Source: Phycisphaerae bacterium (GTDB lineage Bacteria; Planctomycetota; Phycisphaerae; Phycisphaerales; UBA1924). Taken from it: a stretch of 64,000 nucleotides of DNA. The notes under the pieces were generated by a model. That model was not told the DNA's origin. It did no database searches and saw only the letters and a program-made list of their open reading frames with translations. Below, in pieces: positions 61,761 to 64,000 of the stretch; the first letter of the stretch is position 1; each line of letters begins with the position of its first letter. Where the stretch lies: contig BJHL01000009.1 in the NCBI GenBank assembly GCA_014192545.1, positions 62,001-126,000 on the forward strand. The letters are read 5' to 3'. Both the position numbers and the translations under genes were made by a program.

Positions 61761-62131
61761 CGCTGGCAAGGCTCCGCCGGAATATGGTCCAGAAGCGTGA
61801 GCAGAGGGTCCGACTCCCGGCTCATGCCACCAATCGCGAACGCGCTGTGGTTGTGTAGATATCGGATTGCGCAGCAATGTCCTGTAAAAGTGACCAGCAG
61901 AACATTGAAATCCCCAATAGTCGGGTTATCAGTCAACGCGGCACATCCACCCAGAACTTGGCAGAAAGTGCCTGCTCCCCTCCCCGGATGTATGTATTTC
62001 ATATACTTTCTGAGTGCAAAATTTCAAGGATTACGATGACAGCGATGTCAAACTGCACGCGCGCTGCGATGTTTGAAATGAAATAAGCCACGCGGATGCG
62101 TGGCTTATGACAAGACCTCAACATTTGCAAA
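61761..62131. other. Gene-free stretch upstream of the ParA-CBM48 gene
   Basis: It contains the promoter region of the leftward ParA-CBM48 gene and the aspS terminator. I see no gene. The short frames have no ribosome site. Confidence 0.5.
62083..62108 (-). terminator. Intrinsic terminator of aspS
   Basis: ATAAGCCACGC and GCGTGGCTTAT form an 11-bp stem with loop GGAT. On the minus strand TTTCATTTC follows. It starts 24 bases past the aspS stop codon. Confidence 0.8.
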
Positions 62132-63988
62132 TCACGCCTTGGGCTGTTCCAGGCTCTTGATATGCACATCCTTGAGCTGCGTGTCCGGCACAAAGCTCGG
62201 CGCACGCGTCATCAAATCCGCGCCAATCTGCGTCTTGGGGAAGGCAATCACATCGCGGATGTTGTCCGTACCCACGAAGTTCATCACCAAGCGGTCAAGT
62301 CCAAACGCAACACCAGCATGCGGCGGCGCACCAAAGCTGAGGGCCTCGAGCAAGAAGCTGAATTTCTCTTTCGCTTGCTCAGGCGTCATGCCCAGCAGTT
62401 TGAAGACCTTGCTCTGCACGTCACGATCATGAATACGCACGCTGCCGCCGGCGATTTCCTGGCCATTGAGCACAATGTCATAGCCAGCGCTCACGATGCC
62501 TTCGATGGTGACTTCGTCATCCACGTCAGCATTCAGGAACGCCTGCATCTGGTCATCGCGCGGGCTGGTAAATGGATGGTGCATCGCGACCCATTTGCCC
62601 GTGTCCTTGTTCTTCTCGAACATCGGGAAGTCAACAACCCACAGGAAGTTCCAAGGCCCGCCTTCAGCACCGGGCTTGGGCACGATTCCCATATCGCGCG
62701 CCACCTTCTGTCGGAGCTCGCCGATGGCCTTCGTCGCCACGCTGTACGTATCCGCGACAAACAGCACGGTGTCGCCGATTTCGCAGTTGAGCAATGCCAA
62801 AAACTCCGCCTTCATCGGCTCAAGGAACTTCGCGATGCCCGTGTCCAACTTGGGCCCGCCATCTTCGCCCTTGATGATCTTGACAACCGCCACGCCACCG
62901 GCCCCAAAGCCCTTGACAAACTCGGTGTAGCCATCAGTCAGCTTGCGCGTCAGCTTCTCCGCGCCGCCAGGCACGCGCAGAGCCTTCACCACGCCCTTCT
63001 TGCTGTAGTACTTGGGCCGGTCCTTGCCCTTTTCCAGCACAGTCTTGAAGACACCAAAATCAAGCTTGCCCGCAAACTCGCTGATGTCCTTGGTCCGCAG
63101 GTCATAGCGCGTGTCGGGGCGGTCAATGCCGTACTCCTCCATCGCGGTGCGGTAATCCATCCGCTGAATCGGCGGCACATCAAATCCCGTCAACTCTTTC
63201 CACAGCCGGCGCACAAACCCTTCCATCATCTCCATGATCTGATCGCGCCGCACGAAACTCATCTCCAGATCGATCTGCGTGAACTCGGCCTGCCGATCCG
63301 CGCGCGGATCTTCATCACGGAAACAGCGACAGATCTGCATGTAGCGGTCGCAGCCCGACACCATCAGAATCTGCTTGAACAACTGGGGCGACTGCGGCAA
63401 CGCATAGAACGACCCCGGCACTTGCCGAGTCGGAACCAGAAACTCCCGCGCCCCTTCTGGCGTGCTCTTATAGAGGATGGGCGTCTCGATCTCGAGAAAG
63501 CTGTTCTCATCGAAGTACTTGCGCGTTGTCTGGTAAATCTTGTGCCGCGTCGCGAGCACCTTCTGCATGCTGGGCCGGCGCAGGTCAATATACCGGTGCG
63601 TCAGCCGCAGTTCTTCGTTGGGCAGCTTGACCATGTCATCAGGAAGAAAGGGCGGATTATCCGTCTTCGCCAGAACCTCCAGCTTGGTCACCACAATCTC
63701 AATCTTCCCCGTCGCCAGCTTGGGGTTTTCCCCACCAATGCGCACGCGAACGGTTCCCTCCACCGCAACCACGTCCTCATTGCGCAGCTTGTCGGCCGCT
63801 TCAATCACATCGCGAGCCACACCCGACTCCGGCTCAAACACCAGCTGCGTAATGCCGTAGCGATCGCGCAGATCAATAAAGATCAGCTCGCCATGGTCAC
63901 GATAGCTATTGACCCACCCATTCAATCGAACAGTCTGCCCCACCTGCGCATCACGCAGTTGGCCGCACGTATGCGAACGAATCAACAT
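62132..63988 (-). CDS. aspS: Aspartyl-tRNA synthetase (bacterial type)
   Basis: This 618-residue class IIb synthetase has an anticodon-binding OB domain (about 1-110: VRLNGWVNSYRDHGELIFID), class II motif 1 (SFLEIETPILYKSTPEGARE), motif 2 (CFRDEDPRADRQAEFTQIDL), a bacterial GAD insertion (about 290-420) and motif 3 (GVAFGLDRLVM). Bacterial AspRS of this size may be discriminating or charge tRNA-Asn as well; the sequence alone does not say. ATG 63988 is preceded by GGAGAT at the window edge. The whole gene is present. Confidence 0.95.
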   Translation of the reverse strand: MLIRSHTCGQLRDAQVGQTVRLNGWVNSYRDHGELIFIDLRDRYGITQLVFEPESGVARDVIEAADKLRNEDVVAVEGTVRVRIGGENPKLATGKIEIVVTKLEVLAKTDNPPFLPDDMVKLPNEELRLTHRYIDLRRPSMQKVLATRHKIYQTTRKYFDENSFLEIETPILYKSTPEGAREFLVPTRQVPGSFYALPQSPQLFKQILMVSGCDRYMQICRCFRDEDPRADRQAEFTQIDLEMSFVRRDQIMEMMEGFVRRLWKELTGFDVPPIQRMDYRTAMEEYGIDRPDTRYDLRTKDISEFAGKLDFGVFKTVLEKGKDRPKYYSKKGVVKALRVPGGAEKLTRKLTDGYTEFVKGFGAGGVAVVKIIKGEDGGPKLDTGIAKFLEPMKAEFLALLNCEIGDTVLFVADTYSVATKAIGELRQKVARDMGIVPKPGAEGGPWNFLWVVDFPMFEKNKDTGKWVAMHHPFTSPRDDQMQAFLNADVDDEVTIEGIVSAGYDIVLNGQEIAGGSVRIHDRDVQSKVFKLLGMTPEQAKEKFSFLLEALSFGAPPHAGVAFGLDRLVMNFVGTDNIRDVIAFPKTQIGADLMTRAPSFVPDTQLKDVHIKSLEQPKA

Positions 63989-64000
63989 TGCCAAATCTCC

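Overview
The window looks like chromosome of a Planctomycetota bacterium, most likely class Phycisphaerae. Four things point there: secreted proteins ending in tandem Cys-bounded dockerin-like repeats, pseudopilins with a short signal anchor and planctomycete-style C-termini, an ECF sigma factor of the Rhodopirellula/Verrucomicrobium type with a membrane anti-sigma partner, and short palindromic and phrase-like repeats scattered between genes. The assignment rests on gene content alone. Genes are dense and mostly housekeeping: fbaB, fahA, rpsT, nth, efp, aroK, a ManC-type transferase, rpoD, dnaG, clpX and aspS.

Layout. 1-4.6 kb: two paralogous secreted proteins (one cut by the window edge) flank a pseudopilin and an ECF sigma/anti-sigma pair. 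4.7-10.4 kb: class I aldolase, a beta-propeller-like unknown with a ComB-type phosphatase, then rdgB carrying an in-frame REP-associated transposase, then fahA. 10.4-16.7 kb: accessory region with dispersed repeats, a single-chain restriction-modification enzyme of the type ISP kind without a visible helicase, a tiny acidic partner gene, period-21 repeats and an unknown protein. 16.7-23.2 kb: CPBP protease, S20, tRNA-Arg, acyltransferase, AONS-like enzyme, ABC-F ATPase with a 33-base C/G homopolymer upstream, second tRNA-Arg. 23.2-24.4 kb: two unknown small genes among diverged repeats. 24.5-36 kb: nth, membrane proteins, an orphan permease, an OGT/SPINDLY-like transferase, an M16 peptidase, efp, aroK, a PH-domain protein and an amidohydrolase.

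36-37.6 kb: a near-consensus promoter, an orphan ORF, a structured stretch and five tRNAs. Two of the five have Leu anticodons on class I bodies. 37.7-44.2 kb: MarR/flavodoxin pair, radical SAM protein, a pseudopilin operon with a Cys-rich secreted peptide, mannose-1-phosphate guanylyltransferase and DUF1569. 44.2-49.1 kb: alpha/beta hydrolase and three tandem TerC paralogues. 49.5-53.7 kb: dnaG-rpoD. 53.9-58.7 kb: acylphosphatase, DUF418, unknowns, clpX. 58.7-64 kb: a ParA ATPase with a C-terminal glycogen-binding CBM48 domain, a probable pseudo-ATPase partner, and aspS.

The best candidates for something undescribed are the ParA-CBM48 fusion with its MinD/FlhG-like partner, the rdgB gene interrupted in frame by a REP-bounded transposase, and the tRNA array with unusual Leu-anticodon tRNAs.
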